From Persicaria tinctoria (taxonomy: Eukaryota; Streptophyta; Magnoliopsida; Caryophyllales; Polygonaceae), in NCBI GenBank assembly GCA_037127255.1, contig JBANSL010000004.1, forward strand, positions 85,208,627 through 85,272,626: a stretch of DNA of 64,000 bases, given 5' to 3'. This document shows positions 11,901 through 23,700 of the stretch, one piece after another. The notes below the pieces were generated by a model. That model had not been told where the DNA came from, searched no databases, and saw only the letters and a list, made by a program, of their open reading frames with translations. How positions within the stretch are numbered: the stretch's first letter is position 1; each line of letters starts with the position of its first letter. The position numbers and the translations under genes were made by a program.

Positions 11901-12941
11901 AAGAAAACCATGAGTGACCACTGTGTCTTCATGAAGAGGTACGCAAGCGGCGACTTTCTCATACTTTTGCTCTATGTTGATGATATGTTAATAGTAGGGC
12001 AAGATCGCAACAAAATAGATGCTCTAAAGAAAGACTTGAGCAAATGCTTTGCCATGAAAGACTTGGGACCGGCAAGGCAAATCCTTGGGATGACAATCAC
12101 TCGTGATAGAACGAGGAAGCTACTATGGATATCCCAAGAGAGATACATCGAGAAGGTGCTCGAGAGATTCAACATGCATAAAGCCAAGCCAGTCAGCACG
12201 CCACTTGCTGGACACTTCAAGCTAAGCTCGAAGCAAAGTCCAACAAGTGAGAAGGAGAAGCAAGAGATGAAGAGTACCCCATATTCTTCCGCGGTAGGCA
12301 GTCTCATGTATGCAATGATCTGTACGAGGCCTGATATCGCCTACGCAGTCGGGGTCGTAAGCCGCTTCCTGGCAAATCCGGGGAAGGAACACTGGGCTGC
12401 AGTGAAATGGATCCTCCGGTATCTACGGGGTACTTCTAAACGGTGCTTATGCTTCGGCAATGCGAAGCCTGTGCTAGAAGGATACACAGATGCAGATTGG
12501 GCCGGAGACAATGATTCCAGGAAATCAACGTCAGGGTATCTAACTACCTTTGCAGGGGGAGCTGTTTCCTGGCAATCAAAGTTACAAAAGACTGTTGCCT
12601 TGTCCACCACTGAAGCGGAATACATCGCAGCTACGGAAGCCTGCAAAGAGATGCTATGGATGAAGAGCTTCTTACTCGAGCTGGGAGTAGAGCAAGACAA
12701 ATATGTCTTGCAGTGTGACAATCAAAGTGCTATTCATCTGGCGAAGAACCCGACCTATCACTCTCGCTCGAAGCACATCGATATTCGATATCATTGGATC
12801 CGAGACATTCTCGAAGAGAAGCTCCTACAGCTTGACAAGGTGCATACGGAGAAGAACTGGTCCGATATGATGACCAAGGTAATCCCGACAAAGAAGTTTG
12901 AAGACTGCTGTCAAGGATCTGGCATCGTGACACGCCCATAA
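8940..12941 (+). CDS. Gag-pol polyprotein of copia-1
   Basis: Single intact frame of 1,333 aa starting at the ATG at 8940; the in-frame GTG at 8928 is not a eukaryotic start. Domains in order: gag (UBN2-like); CCHC zinc knuckle CYYCGKPGHKRQEC (about 234-247); aspartic protease with DSGA (about 306); integrase zinc region HQRLGH (about 433) and core with HTDVCSM...DNGGEYRG; reverse transcriptase with KNKWVYRLK and the catalytic YVDDML (about 1011); RNase H with the DADWAGD and STTEAEYIA motifs. The order protease-integrase-RT-RNase H is diagnostic of Ty1/copia. It resembles the TNT1/Tork group. All catalytic motifs are present, so the element may be autonomous. Confidence 0.95.
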   Translation: MEATVTYEGDMFKLTAENYSYWKPMMEDHLYYKDLYEPVFNKDKPQGKSDKEWDLLNRKAVAMIRKYIDKTLFEHVSNYTNAFELWTKLESMIQKKSPRNMALLARRLVKMEYKDGQSMIEHLNNFKGLVNQLSKVDMVLDDKLQAILLLTSLPESWDTLVVTLSNSSPDGKLTMDTVCDSLLNEEARRKERGITNHSEANVLDNRGNNDARGRKQNRDRDQSRGRSKSRTRVTCYYCGKPGHKRQECRILKRDQKAGNVKPDQINPTRRREERSTAAMADEGEDSYLVEGGNILNIECNDISWIVDSGASFHVTPHKSFFSSYRSGDFGTVLMGNHGWSKIVGRGDIILTSNTGCKLILKDVRHVPDMRRNLISTGRLDDDGYFSQNGGGKWKLTKGNLTVARGRKEGTLYWTEAKVCKGEVNVASNDMEIWHQRLGHMSEKGIQILARRQLLPNLKGTSLDPCSDCLVGKQHRVAFQRSSPPTRRKHVLDLVHTDVCSMTEKSNGGALYFVTFIDDHSRKVWVRLLKSKDQVLEAFKEFHPKVERETGRKLKCVRSDNGGEYRGPFEAYCSSYGIRLEKTPPKTPQLNGVAERMNRTLTKRVRCMLSHAKLPKSFWGEALMTAVDIINLTPSVPLNGDIPEEVWSGKKASYKHLKVFGCKAFVHIPRDERAKLDAKTKECIYLGSPRDEFGYRLWDPATSKVIRSRDVVFFEDQTIEDIRRSTKPMRRQRREELSPSNAQRDDSEEAPIESDDEADDEDHSQEQNDQEDAPVEPEAESSTPVEPELRRSSRDKRPSNRYSSDEYVTLTDEGEPQSYKEAMDDIHKAEWLRAMQEEMQSLHENHTYELVKLPKGRRALKNKWVYRLKTEDNNSKPRYKARLVVKGFSQKKGIDFEEIFSPVVKMSSIRVVLGLAASLDLEIEQLDVKTAFLHGDLEEEIYMEQHEGFKVPGKENMVCKLTKSLYGLKQAPRQWYKKFDSFMADHNFKKTMSDHCVFMKRYASGDFLILLLYVDDMLIVGQDRNKIDALKKDLSKCFAMKDLGPARQILGMTITRDRTRKLLWISQERYIEKVLERFNMHKAKPVSTPLAGHFKLSSKQSPTSEKEKQEMKSTPYSSAVGSLMYAMICTRPDIAYAVGVVSRFLANPGKEHWAAVKWILRYLRGTSKRCLCFGNAKPVLEGYTDADWAGDNDSRKSTSGYLTTFAGGAVSWQSKLQKTVALSTTEAEYIAATEACKEMLWMKSFLLELGVEQDKYVLQCDNQSAIHLAKNPTYHSRSKHIDIRYHWIRDILEEKLLQLDKVHTEKNWSDMMTKVIPTKKFEDCCQGSGIVTRP

Positions 12942-12962
12942 TTAAGTCGGGAAGGGGGAGAT

Positions 12963-13454
12963 TGTTGGGCTCCCTCCTTAATATGGGCTAAGGAATTGAT
13001 GGGCCAAATGAATGATATGGATGAGCCCATGTTCAAGAAAGATGAAGAAGGTCCTAGACTAATTCAATGAAGAAAGTCTAGATGGATCATACGGTAGAAG
13101 CACTAGATGGGTATAGAAAAGTGTAGAATCATGTGCTAATTTCTATCCTAGGAATTTGTATAATCACTAGAAAATTCTAGGCTAATTGGTGAAAGTTTTC
13201 ACCGACATTAGGAGCCTATATATAGGCTTTAGATGGACACTTTCCATCATCCATCCAAGCCAAAAGCAAATCCAAGCCTAAGTGTGTGAGAGATCAAGCC
13301 TAGTAAGAGTGAGTGTAAGTGAGCCACAAAATTATATAGTGAGAGTTATATTCTTGTAAAGTTTCCACTATATAATACAAGTTCCACTTTTATACAAAAG
13401 TGAGTCTTGCCCATCTTAATCCTACGAAGCGGGAAAACCCGATTTTTCCCAACA
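12963..13454 (+). repeat. 3' LTR of copia-1
   Basis: 492-bp LTR preceded by the polypurine tract gggaagggggag (12949-12960) and followed by the AATTG target duplication. Confidence 0.97.
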
Positions 13455-13890
13455 AATTGTTATATGGTGTAGTTTAGTGTAGAATGATTGACACTCAACT
13501 ATTTGTTATGCAATAATTTGGACTCTTATACACCTATTTTATGTATTTGGTGTGTCATTGTGGACAAAATCAGGACGTTTCGCAACTAAACAAAGGGCTA
13601 TGTTCATGTAAGACATACTGAGTAGTTAACAGGTAATATCAATGATGTTCTTTGTCAAATTCTTGGAAAGGGATTTATAGGTTTATGAATAATACAGACC
13701 TAATTTTACTGATTTGCAATTGTTTGTGCCAAATCCAAATTCATGTGATTACTTTTGGACAAAATGCAAAACTCAGATACCAAATGAATTGCTTATTTAC
13801 AAAGGAAACAACCAAAGGATCTTGCAAAATGTGTGTCCTAATTTCATCATAAACTCAAAAGAATCAATCTGAAAGGAAGAAGTTAAGTAA

Positions 13891-15417
13891 TCACTGAAGG
13901 AGCTGAAGAGCTTTCAGTAAGGTGGGTCTGAATCTCTTCACATCAATCCTCACACTCTGGCCATCCAAGTAGAACTTCTTGAACTCAGGCCATTCTACTG
14001 GCTTCAACGTTGTCGAGTTCCCTACCACCGAGTCTTCAATGAAGTGCTCATCTGCCAAAGTGCTTTCCTTCCTGCCTACCTTGTACTCCAAGTACCTCAG
14101 GTTCATGGCAATGGCTGGCAGCTCATAGTAATTCCTTGAGCCCCACTCAAGCCCCAGTGGCACGACCTGGATCATGACCGCGCTTTCTGGCAGGAACACG
14201 CTGTTGGTTATGCCTGCACCGTGCACAGCCACCATCACGTCGAAGAAGTTCACCCTCCTTGAGAAGTCTGTCACGTTCCTTGTCGCTTCCATGACCGTCA
14301 CATTGTAGCCTAGTCTCCTTGCCTCTGCTGCCACCTCGTCTTCATTGAGGATGGCGCGCGTTCTCTTCCTTGATAAGATCAACAGCCTTGGCTTCCTTGT
14401 GCCTCTTAGTGGCTCCACCTTGCTCCTACTCAAGGAGTATACACCTCTTAAAAGCCGCGTGAAGCTTCTCATGGAGTAGCCTTGTGGGGTCTTGGAAGGG
14501 TCTATGCCAAAGTCGATGTGGTTCTTTAGACCGACTATCATGCTCTGGAAGCAATGCACTACATTTGAGTTATCCATGTCGATGATGGGATAGTTGGACA
14601 GCGAATCTAAGAGGGCTTTGTACTTGAATTCCCACCTAGGCTTTAGGCCTGTGGCGAGGAGTTGGACCGAGCCATTGAAGGGCTTGGAGGTGATGTAGAG
14701 TGGGACTAGGATGTCGGAAAATTCATGGAAGATGTTCCCTGCATAACCACCAGCCGAGAAGACGATGGCTGGGACAGTATGGTTGATGGAGCACTTTGGC
14801 ATCTCATCAAGACCAAAGGAGGAGGGTGATCCTAATGATATAACTCTCCCTTTCTTCATGACATTCCTATCTACTTTACGCGCATATGGCCTTAATGTCC
14901 ATGCTACTTTGTTGCTTCCTTCGACATTGCTCAATAGGGATGGAGATATATAGATTGTGGATGAGTTCCCATGGATCCTCACGTCCCCATTGATCTCGCA
15001 AAAGTCTGATCTTGGAAGGGAGAAATCACACATTCCTGCAGGAAAGCACCCAAAATCTCATCTCAATAAAATCTCTCAATGTAAAGGATGCAATGAGGTT
15101 GGAGATGGTCCTACCTGGTGGCGGTTTTGATACATTCTCTATCGGGGCATCGTTCATGTCAATGATCAAATACTCCTTCAGATTAAGGCTGGTGATCTGA
15201 AAATTCACTGCCAAAACATGTATATTGTGAATGAAGATTGTAGAAGAACAATGAAAAATGTATATGCTATAGGTGACTTACAAAGAGAAAGAGGGCCCAT
15301 GTAGGAGTTGAGAAGGGCGAATAAGCTCATCGCCATAACGAAGCAACCAAGGAAGGCCCTGGAGAGCTTCTTCTTATCGTGCTTGCTGAAGCCTCTCGCG
15401 ATCAACTCGCTGTTCAT
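13891..15417 (-). CDS. Glycosyltransferase family 61 protein, gene B
   Basis: Three exons: 15417-15282, 15207-15115 and 15035-13891, 457 aa. It has the same architecture as gene A: a basic cytosolic tail, one membrane anchor (FLGCFVMAMSLFALL), a stem of variable sequence, and a GT61 catalytic domain with CSINHTVPAIVFSAGGYAGN, FSDILVPLY and VHGAGITNSVFLP. Expected in the Golgi as a xylan or glycan pentosyltransferase; donor specificity is unknown. The catalytic domains of A and B are closely similar while the exon-2 stems differ strongly, as expected for a tandem duplicate under domain-specific constraint. The C-terminus has an insertion relative to A (around EHFIEDSVVGNSTTLK). The 436 bp between its stop and copia-1 are AT-rich and show no other feature. 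Confidence 0.93.
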
Positions 15418-17400
15418 TTTCTCTTATTGACAAGCTTTGACCTCTCTCAAAAGGCTTATAAGTTATGCAGAACCATATATGTTATATAGTTCATCAAGTT
15501 TGTGCATTGGTACTTGAAATTTCGCAATCTCTGAACTGTCAAATAAGGGATGATTGGAGATTTGGTGTAATGTATTTGACATTTGGTTTTCACAAGTGAA
15601 TCTGTTGAGGAATCTCTTTGTTCTTTGTTATTGCTCCCCACGTCTGTTTGTCTTTGTAGTTTACATTTCCTCTACCTCCCCTACATGGGATTTTTTTTTT
15701 GTTTTTTGACTAATAAAAAAACATTAGGTTGAGTCGGTGGTGTTTAATGGTGAAAGCCTGAAAGGAGGTTTAAAAAAGGTATTGTTCAATTTGATAGTCA
15801 TAATAGAAAAATTAATTGATGTTTTATAATAGAAAAATTAGAGGTGAAGGGGAGAACAAACCCAAATGAAAGTGCAGTCAAACAATTGCATATGAATATA
15901 TGATTAGGGGTACTTGAGAGAGTGGGATTTACATGGAGTTCATGTAAGCCTCACGTATACCATGATTGTGTTGTAATGTATACTTTCTCCCTCTTTAAGA
16001 TAGGTCATTGTAGAGTTCATTCATTCAGGCATATATAGTATATATTAGTACATTGTCAACAAGTAACGACCATTGCGAAAATTTGAGAAGTTATCTTATA
16101 CTCCTTCCGTTCGGCAAAACTTGTCGTTTATTATTCATGCACGCTTTTTTAGAACGATAAAAACTATATAAAATATTCATTTTTTTATAATTTTTTTTAA
16201 CAAGTTTGTACTTATTAATAATAACTACGAAGTTGTTAAAAAAATTATTAAAAAAACTATATATTTTATATAATTTTTATTTCATAAAAAAGCGTGCATG
16301 AACAGTAAAGTGTCAAATTTTTCCGAACGGAGATAGTATACAAATTTACAGATTCTCATTAATTTGAAAGCGTATGTCAAGCTAAAAGTGGAAACCCCAA
16401 CGTTTCCCATAGCGATTCCTTACCAAATGTTGATTGGTGTAGGATTGTCATTTTCTTGTCGAAATTAATACAGTACTCTTAACATTGAGTTTATGAGTTG
16501 TATATTGTGACAAAATAGGAATTACTTCGGCATTTTAGATACATTTGTTGCAGAGTGAGAGTGGTGATCTATTACAAAATGGTGATCTCTTTTTCAAAGA
16601 AGAAAAATGGCATTGATAAAATTTATGATTAAATTAGTATGGCCACATAAAGTTGTACATTAGTGATATACTTCTCTTCATACTTGTTCAATTATATTGT
16701 CAAGAACTTCATGCATTAGTTGAATACCATATTTAAGAATACTAATATTGTCAATTTGCAAATAATAGCTTAAATATTGTTCACAAGTCTTGATCCACAA
16801 TTGACATAGCAAGATTATATCAACGTTGACCATGTTATGTAACTGAAACTCAATTTTTCTTGGTCCATGATTCATAACTCATTCTCATCATAGTTGATGT
16901 TATTTTTCATAATTTGAAACTTTAAACTATTTTTTACATCAAGTGTAATCTATATCCATTTTATAATATAATCTAATTTTTTTTAAGTAAAGTTTGAATG
17001 CACTTTTTTAGGCTGAAATTATAGTAATACATTTTTTGGACAAAAGTACTTATTTATTTGGATAAACACCAAAAAATTATGATGTACCCGGCTCGAAAAA
17101 AAACTTGACTCAAGTTCATTCACTTATCTAAACAAGTTGACATGAACATGATTTTAATTTCAGTTGAAATCTCGTCTCGTTCGATTTAATCTCGAATAGC
17201 TCGAATTTTATGAGTTTATTTCCTAAACAAGTAAAACTTGATAATAAAAAAAGGTTGTTTAAAAATTGGGTTCAGATCGGCTCGAGCTCATTTAACAAAT
17301 AAACCCAGTTTGAATATATAAGCCAAACTCGGCTCGTTCCACTTGAAATAACAACTAGATGTGTTTATTATTAGGTGTGTTATATAATTAACAAAATTAA
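15418..17400. other. Intergenic spacer between GT61 gene B and RACK1
   Basis: No gene found. It contains a Stowaway-like MITE (16101-16336) and, around 17080-17330, a degenerate repeat rich in tcgagctcg/ctcgaat motifs of the sort left by decayed transposons. The rest is AT-rich. Confidence 0.5.
16101..16336. mobile_element. Stowaway-like MITE
   Basis: 236 bp flanked by TA dinucleotides (16099-16100 and 16337-16338). The left end CTCCTTCCGTTCGG is mirrored by the right end (ccgaacggagatag read in reverse complement), matching the CTCCCTCCGT-type termini of Stowaway/mariner MITEs. The interior folds back on itself (cgctttttta...taaaaaagcg). Non-coding. Confidence 0.75.
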
Positions 17401-17434
17401 AATGTGGTAATTGCAGGAATGCCCACAACAAAAA

Positions 17435-17510
17435 TGGGCCGATACTGCAAAAATGACCAGCCCAAATTTCATCAGTAGACCTTAAACGGTTAAACCCAGC
17501 AGAAACCCTA
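17435..17510 (+). promoter_or_regulatory. Site II and telo-box promoter motifs of RACK1 copy 1
   Basis: TGGGCC at 17435-17440, AGCCCA (reverse TGGGCT) at 17459-17464 and the telo-box AAACCCTA at 17503-17510 lie 130-210 bp before the ATG. This pairing is typical of plant ribosomal-protein and translation-factor promoters. A tataaa lies near 17538. Confidence 0.6.
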
Positions 17511-17642
17511 GATCGCCGTTCATCATCTTCCTCCGCATATAAAATCTCAGATCAGTCAATTTCCCTACTTCTCCATTTGCTTCTCCCTCGATCTCCCTGT
17601 GCCGTCGTCGAAAACAGCAAGCAAGCGCAGCCGGAATCAGCC

Positions 17643-19700
17643 ATGGGAGAGCAGCTCATCCTTCGCGGCACCATGAGGGCCCACACCGACATGGTGACGG
17701 CAATCGCCGCCCCCATTGACAACAGCGACATGATCGTCTCGGCTTCCCGCGACAAATCCATCATCCTCTGGAACCTCACTAGGGAGGACAGGGTTTACGG
17801 TGTCGCCCGCCGCCGTCTCACCGGTCACTCTCACTTCGTTGAGGACGTCGTCCTCTCATCCGATGGCCAATTTGCTCTCTCCGGTAGCTGGGACGGTGAG
17901 CTCCGTCTCTGGGATCTCGCTACTGGTACCACCGCCCGCCGCTTCGTCGGTCACACCAAGGACGTTCTCTCCGTTGCCTTCTCCATTGACAACCGTCAGA
18001 TCGTTTCCGCTTCCCGTGACAAGACAATTAAGCTGTGGAACACTCTTGGTTAGTCATCTCTATTTTTACATTTGTTCAACCTCTAGTATATAGTAAGAAA
18101 CTGATCTAGGTCTAATTCGTGGATTAAATTGAATTTGAATCCATGACTTTGCGAGATTACTTAGAGATTGAAGCCTTTAAACTCCTGTTATAGCAGGCAT
18201 TTGTTGTGATGATCTTGAATGTTGATTGTCAATGTCTAGTACTTCATTTCTCTGTTCACCGTAAATATCAGCATTTGTCCATTTGAACATCCAATTTGCT
18301 CTCAATCATTGATTTATTATGCTTAAATGTTTAGATTTAACATGTTTGAATTGGCAATGTGGGGAGCTATTGTTATGGTGGGGTAAGGATTTGGTAGGTA
18401 GGTAGATATATGGTTATGAACTTATGATATGATAGTTAATTTTGAAATTATAGATCTTGGAATTCTTCTCCTATGTTGTGATTTCCTGAATAGTTAATGT
18501 ACGAGTTATTGTGCCAAATAAACAAGTTGTTTGGTGTTGATAATTTTGTAGGCGAATGCAAGTACACCATTGAGGGCGGTGATGGTCACAGCGAATGGGT
18601 CAGCTGTGTGCGCTTCAGCCCGAGCAACACTCAGCCGACTATTGTCTCAGCTTCATGGGACAAAACTGTCAAGATATGGAATTTGTCGAACTGTAAATTG
18701 AGATCCACCCTTGCTGGCCACGGTGGCTATGTGAACACTGTCGCTGTTTCCCCTGATGGTTCACTCTGTGCAAGTGGAGGAAAAGATAACAAGATCTTGT
18801 TGTGGGATTTGGCTGAGGGCAAACAGCTGTACTCCCTTGAAGCCGGCAACATCATCCATGCCTTGTGCTTCAGCCCAAATAGGTACTGGCTTTGCGCTGC
18901 CACTGAGAGTGCAATTAGGGTCTGGGATTTGGAGAGCAAGAGCATCGTTGAAGAGTTGAAGGTTGATCTTAAGACTGAGGCTGAAAATGTCGAGGGAGCT
19001 GCCACCTCTACCAAGAAGAAGGTACATTTTCACCCTATTCTGATCTTGATTGGTTTTTTCATAAATTTATTTTGGGTGTTGCTGAGGGCGCTTCCTGCTG
19101 ATGCAGTTTCTTGTTTTATTGGTGCATGCTTTTCTAGATTGGTATTGAGTTGTTGCATTTGCACTTTATAAGTTCTATCATTGACTGCATAATGTTGAAC
19201 AGTTCATGCTGATATCTTGTATTCATCATCTTGCCATGTGACTGGTGAGGTCCTAACTGCTGGGTTTCCTATCATTGATGATCTGTACCTTGCAGTATAT
19301 GTGCTTTCTGCTATCATGTTATGGCCTTTTTGTTGCATAATGCAGCGACTGCAGTTTCCTTATTACACAAGCTGTAATAATGATTGCAAATGTAAAACCA
19401 TTTGTTATCCTTTGTGTTTTGACTCTGCTAACATGCAAGCTGAAACTTTGACAAGGTGTTTCACCACTAGTTTTTAAAGTTTCAGTTTAATTCCTTTCAA
19501 ATGCAATCTTACATGTCTGATAGCTTTTTGATGCACATTGATAATTTACTGGGTAAGTAAAATCTGAACATGTTTCTGGTTTTATTTTCGCTCTCCAGGC
19601 TATCTACTGCACAAGTTTGAGCTGGAGTGCAGATGGAAGCACGTTGTTCAGTGGCTACACCGACGGTGTGATCAGGGTTTATGGTGTTGGTCGCTTTTAG
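17643..19700 (+). CDS. RACK1: RACK1, seven-bladed WD40 scaffold protein (copy 1)
   Basis: Three exons: 17643-18048, 18552-19021 and 19599-19700, 325 aa, the normal plant RACK1 length. The start is the ATG in ccATGGgag. Seven WD40 blades are visible, with GH...WD/WN signatures such as GHSHFVEDV...[23 protein letters not shown] and GHGGYVNTV...NKILLWDL. It ends [24 protein letters not shown]1 sits on the head of the 40S ribosomal subunit and scaffolds kinase, hormone and immune signalling. Exon 1 is markedly more GC-rich than the introns. Intron positions are the same as in the second intact copy at 35885-37912. Its orientation is opposite to that copy and the same as the pseudogene at 33474. 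Confidence 0.97.
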
Positions 19701-20529
19701 TATACTTTGATTGCAACATACAATCATCTGCCATAGTTTTATGTTCTCTTCCGTTATTAGTTGAAACATGCTGCAGATTTTGTTAGTCTACTGTAGTCAT
19801 TGGCATTAGCTGCGGTACCTTTCTCGTTTGTCAGCTCTATCTGGTTTTGGTTATCTATGACTTTTCCCAAGGATACTCAATTCCTTATCCATCCATCAGT
19901 CATTCATGGCTTGCCACAGTTGAAAAAGTTTGTTTTTACAAATGAATATTCCTTACACTAGAAGTGGAAGAAAATTGAAAAGAAGTTAATTCAATTTGGT
20001 CGAGAATAGTGCAAATAGGTAATCGGCTTGGCCCATTCTAAGCACTGCAAATTTGTGATCTGCTTGATCTAAGAAAATTTTATTGTGTATTTGAGATTAT
20101 CTTTGAAGTGACCACCCTGTATCCTTAGACATTGTCTATTTTTAATACATAAATTGATGATCAAATGAAAATTCAAAATTATATTCTTTATCTGAATGAT
20201 CGTTTACTTTTTTTTTTTGTTTTTGGATCGAAAACGAAACTCTGTTCATAAATCATAAGGTCACACAAAGCACAATGTCAAATAAGGTAGGGCACAACTC
20301 GTCCTCCGAGCAAACATAAAAAGAAACAATTGGTTTTAAATTTGCGAGAAAATGTGTCGCCTAATTACTGAACCGGCGAACAAAGCTCCATTGACAAGCC
20401 TGGAAGTCCCGAGCAAGCAACTTCACCTTGTGAATGAGTCGCCCGACCATCCCTAGATATCCAGACGGTTTTTGAAGCTGCTGAATCGCCTGCAAACAGT
20501 CGGACTCCACCACCACAACTTATAGTCCC

Positions 20530-20708
20530 TAGAACAAAACGTGCCTTTGATATTTTGCTAGATTTCATTCACATTGATATTTGAGGGTTTATACAATTAT
20601 ATATATATATGGAGCACACCAAACATGTAGTGCTATACCGCTGTCTTTGCTTCTTTCATACAACATTTGATATTGGGCTTCTTCATACAATATGGGCTCA
20701 CGCTACTA
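20530..20708 (-). repeat. 3' LTR of copia-2
   Basis: 179 bp. The polypurine tract GAGGGGGGG (20717-20709 on the minus strand) abuts it directly. Its first triplet also serves as the gag-pol stop codon. Confidence 0.95.
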
Positions 20709-23700
20709 CCCCCCCTCGATTCGAACTTGGGTGAGCCCAAGTTTGGAGCGTAAAGAGATGAACCTGGTGGTATGCAAAGGCTTCGTAAGTGCATCTGCAA
20801 TCTGGTCTGTCGAAGAGATAAAGGAGACGCGCAGAGAGCCATTCTTGACACGCTCACGAACGAAGTGGTAATCAAGGCTCAAGTGTTTGATGCGATGATG
20901 TAAGACGGGATTGGTGGCAATGTAAGTAGCCCCAATGTTGTCACACCAAAGGAGCGGGGGAGCCGGAAGGAACAGACGAAGTTCCCGGAGCAAGGACTGA
21001 ATCCATAAGGCTTCACAGGAGGCATTGGCGACAGCTCGATACTCTGCTTCGGTGGACGATCGAGCGACGGTGTCTTGTTTCTTTGACGTCCAAGAAATCA
21101 AGTTTGGCCCGAGGAAGATGCAGTAGGCCGTCGTTGAACGTCGATCAAGGGGATCGCCGCCCCAGTCAGCATCTGAATAGGCTGAAATTTGGTAGTTAGG
21201 CTCAGAGGAGAGCAGAAACTTGAGATCAGCGGTGGAGTTTAAGTAGCGTAGGATACGCTTGACATCCTGCCAGTGTTTTGTAGTGGGATGGTGCATGAAT
21301 TGACATGCCCGATTGACGGCAAATGAGATGTCAGGACGGGTAAAGCCAAGGTATTGGAGGCCACCAACAATGCTACGATAAAGGAAGGGATCATGAAACG
21401 GTGAAGAATCTGCTATGGCCGATATGGAGGTGGTGGCCATGGGAGTAGTGACAGCCCTTGAGTTTGCCATATTAGCCCGTTCCACAAGTTGCCGAATGTA
21501 TTTGGTTTGATTAAGGTAAAAGCCAGCTGAGGTGCGGTGTGTTTCAATCCCTAAGAAGAAATTGAGAGGCCCCAAGTCTTTAACAGGGAACTGTTTTGAT
21601 AGGGCACTAACAAATGCAGAAGAGAGAAGATCAGTGGTAGAGAGAACAAGCAAATCATCAACATATACCAATACGAAGACAACCTGATTTCCATGGTGAT
21701 GGCAGAAAAGAGATGTGTCTGATTCAGATGGGAGGAAGCCCATGGCGACAAGAGCATCACTAAGGCGATGAAACCAGGCCCGGGGGGCCTGTTTCAGACC
21801 ATATAAAGATCGTTGAAGCTTGCAAATATAGTGGGGGAATGAAGGATGGATAAAACCTGGAGGTTGATGGATGAAGACGTCCTCCGACAAGGTCCCGTGT
21901 AGGAATGCATTTTGTATATCGAGTTGCCGAACGGACCACCGTTGCATAGCTGCCAAGGAGAGGAGTAAGCGGATGGTGGAGGGCTTTGCGACCGGGCTAA
22001 ATGTCTCATCGTAATCCAGACCATGAACTTGATTGAAGCCCTTTGCAACGAGGCGCGCCTTCCGGCGTTCAATTTTCCCATTGGCATGTCGCTTTGTTTT
22101 GTAAACCCATTTCACGCCAAGAACATTGGCGGAGGTATTAGGAGGCACCAGTGTCCACGTCTGAGTGGAAAGGAGTGCTTGGAATTCTGTATCCATGGCT
22201 GCCCTCCATTCATGGTGCTTAGCGGCTTCGGTGAAATTGCGAGGTTCATCGGGGATTACTGCAGCAGTGGAGCATGAGGGCGAGGGCCATGGGATTGTGC
22301 CATCGGTCCTGGTTAAAGGTTTGGTGATGTTATCTTTCAGACGAGTCTGCATAGGATGCAGGGGGGTTGTTGATGGTGCGTTGGGAGAGGCTAAAGGTGG
22401 GGACGACTGGTTAGGTGGCCTAGGTGAGGGAGGGAATTCATTATTTTGGGGTATTTCTATGGTGGGCTGTTGTGCTACGTGAGATGATGGGGGCTCCATC
22501 AAAGGAGAAGTTGGACTTTGTGGTGAAGTGGGAGCAGGGGGTGTCGACAGAATTGGAGGAAGAGTAGGAGGGGTTGGCAAAAGAGGAGGTAAATGAGCTT
22601 TTGTGGGAAAACATTGAGGAATACTGGTAGTGGATTTGGCAAGTGGAAATATAGCCTCGTGAAAAATGACATCTCGAGATATGTAGGTGCGATGGTGGGA
22701 CCAATCAAAACATATGTAGCCCTTGTAGTTGCTTGCATACCCAAGAAAAATGGTTGGAGTAGAACGGAACGAGAGCTTGTATTTATTGTATGGACGGAGG
22801 TTCGGGAAGCAAAGGCATCCGAAAACCTTAAGGGATTGGTAATCGGGAAGGGTATTGAAAAGAGCTTCGTAGGGGCTTTTGTGTTGGAGAATTGGTGTTG
22901 GTAGACGGTTGAGAAGGTAAGTAGCGGTTTCAAAAGCATAATCCCAATAGGAAAAGGGCAAGGAGGCATGTTTAAGGAGGGTAAGACCGGTGTCAACAAT
23001 GCGGCGATGGCGGGTCTCGATGCTCCCATTTTGTTGATGGGAGTGAGGGCATGTAATGCGATGGGCGATTCCCAGGGAGCGAAAAATGGGTTTCAATGGC
23101 ATAAATTCTTCGCCACCATCAGTTTGGATGGAAGAAATGTTTGTGTTGAAAAATTTGGTCACAAAGGTGATAAAGGTTTGCACAAGTTTAGAGACCACAT
23201 TTTTTGAGGCAAAAGGAAAAAGCCATACAAACTTAGTGCAATCATCAACAATGGCAAGATAATACCGATGTCCATTCATAGAGAGGTGATGAGCTGGGCC
23301 CCAAACATCCATAAACAAAAGTTGTAAGGGCTTAGTTGATCTACTAGGGCTAGGGGAATGGGGTAAGGCATGGGCTTTTGCTGCAGAACAGGAGAGACAG
23401 TCTGGGATGCCAAAAGAGCCCAATGGGCCAATCTTATGTGAGAGGCCTAATTGACTGATGACTTGAGAGGTAACCCTAGCTGATGGGTGTCCCAATCTAA
23501 AGTGCCAGAAAGCAGTCGGTGGAACAAAAGTAAGTGACATTTGAGGGGAAGGAGACGGAGGTGCAACGGTGGTGGCCGGAAACTCGTAGAGCCCATTCCT
23601 AACGTGGCCTTGAAGAAGAAGCGCCTTGCTCAGTGAATCCTTCACATTAAACAGATTTTTGTGAAACTCAAAATAGACATTATTATCATGACAAAATTGG

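Larger units (their letters stand above)
8395..13454 (+). mobile_element. Complete Ty1/copia LTR retrotransposon (copia-1)
   Basis: Full-length 5,060-bp element: LTR 8395-8886, primer binding site, one gag-pol frame, polypurine tract and LTR 12963-13454. The 5-bp target duplication AATTG is exact on both sides (8390-8394 and 13455-13459). Both LTRs are 492 bp, begin TGTTGGG and end CCCAACA, and I found no difference between them by eye. With the uninterrupted polyprotein this indicates a very recent insertion. It lies between the two GT61 genes, sense strand opposite to both. Confidence 0.97.

Noticed and set aside
18049..19598. Possible box C/D snoRNA in RACK1 introns
   Set aside because: TGATGAT and CTGA-like motifs occur, but no pair with a closing stem and suitable spacing was found.
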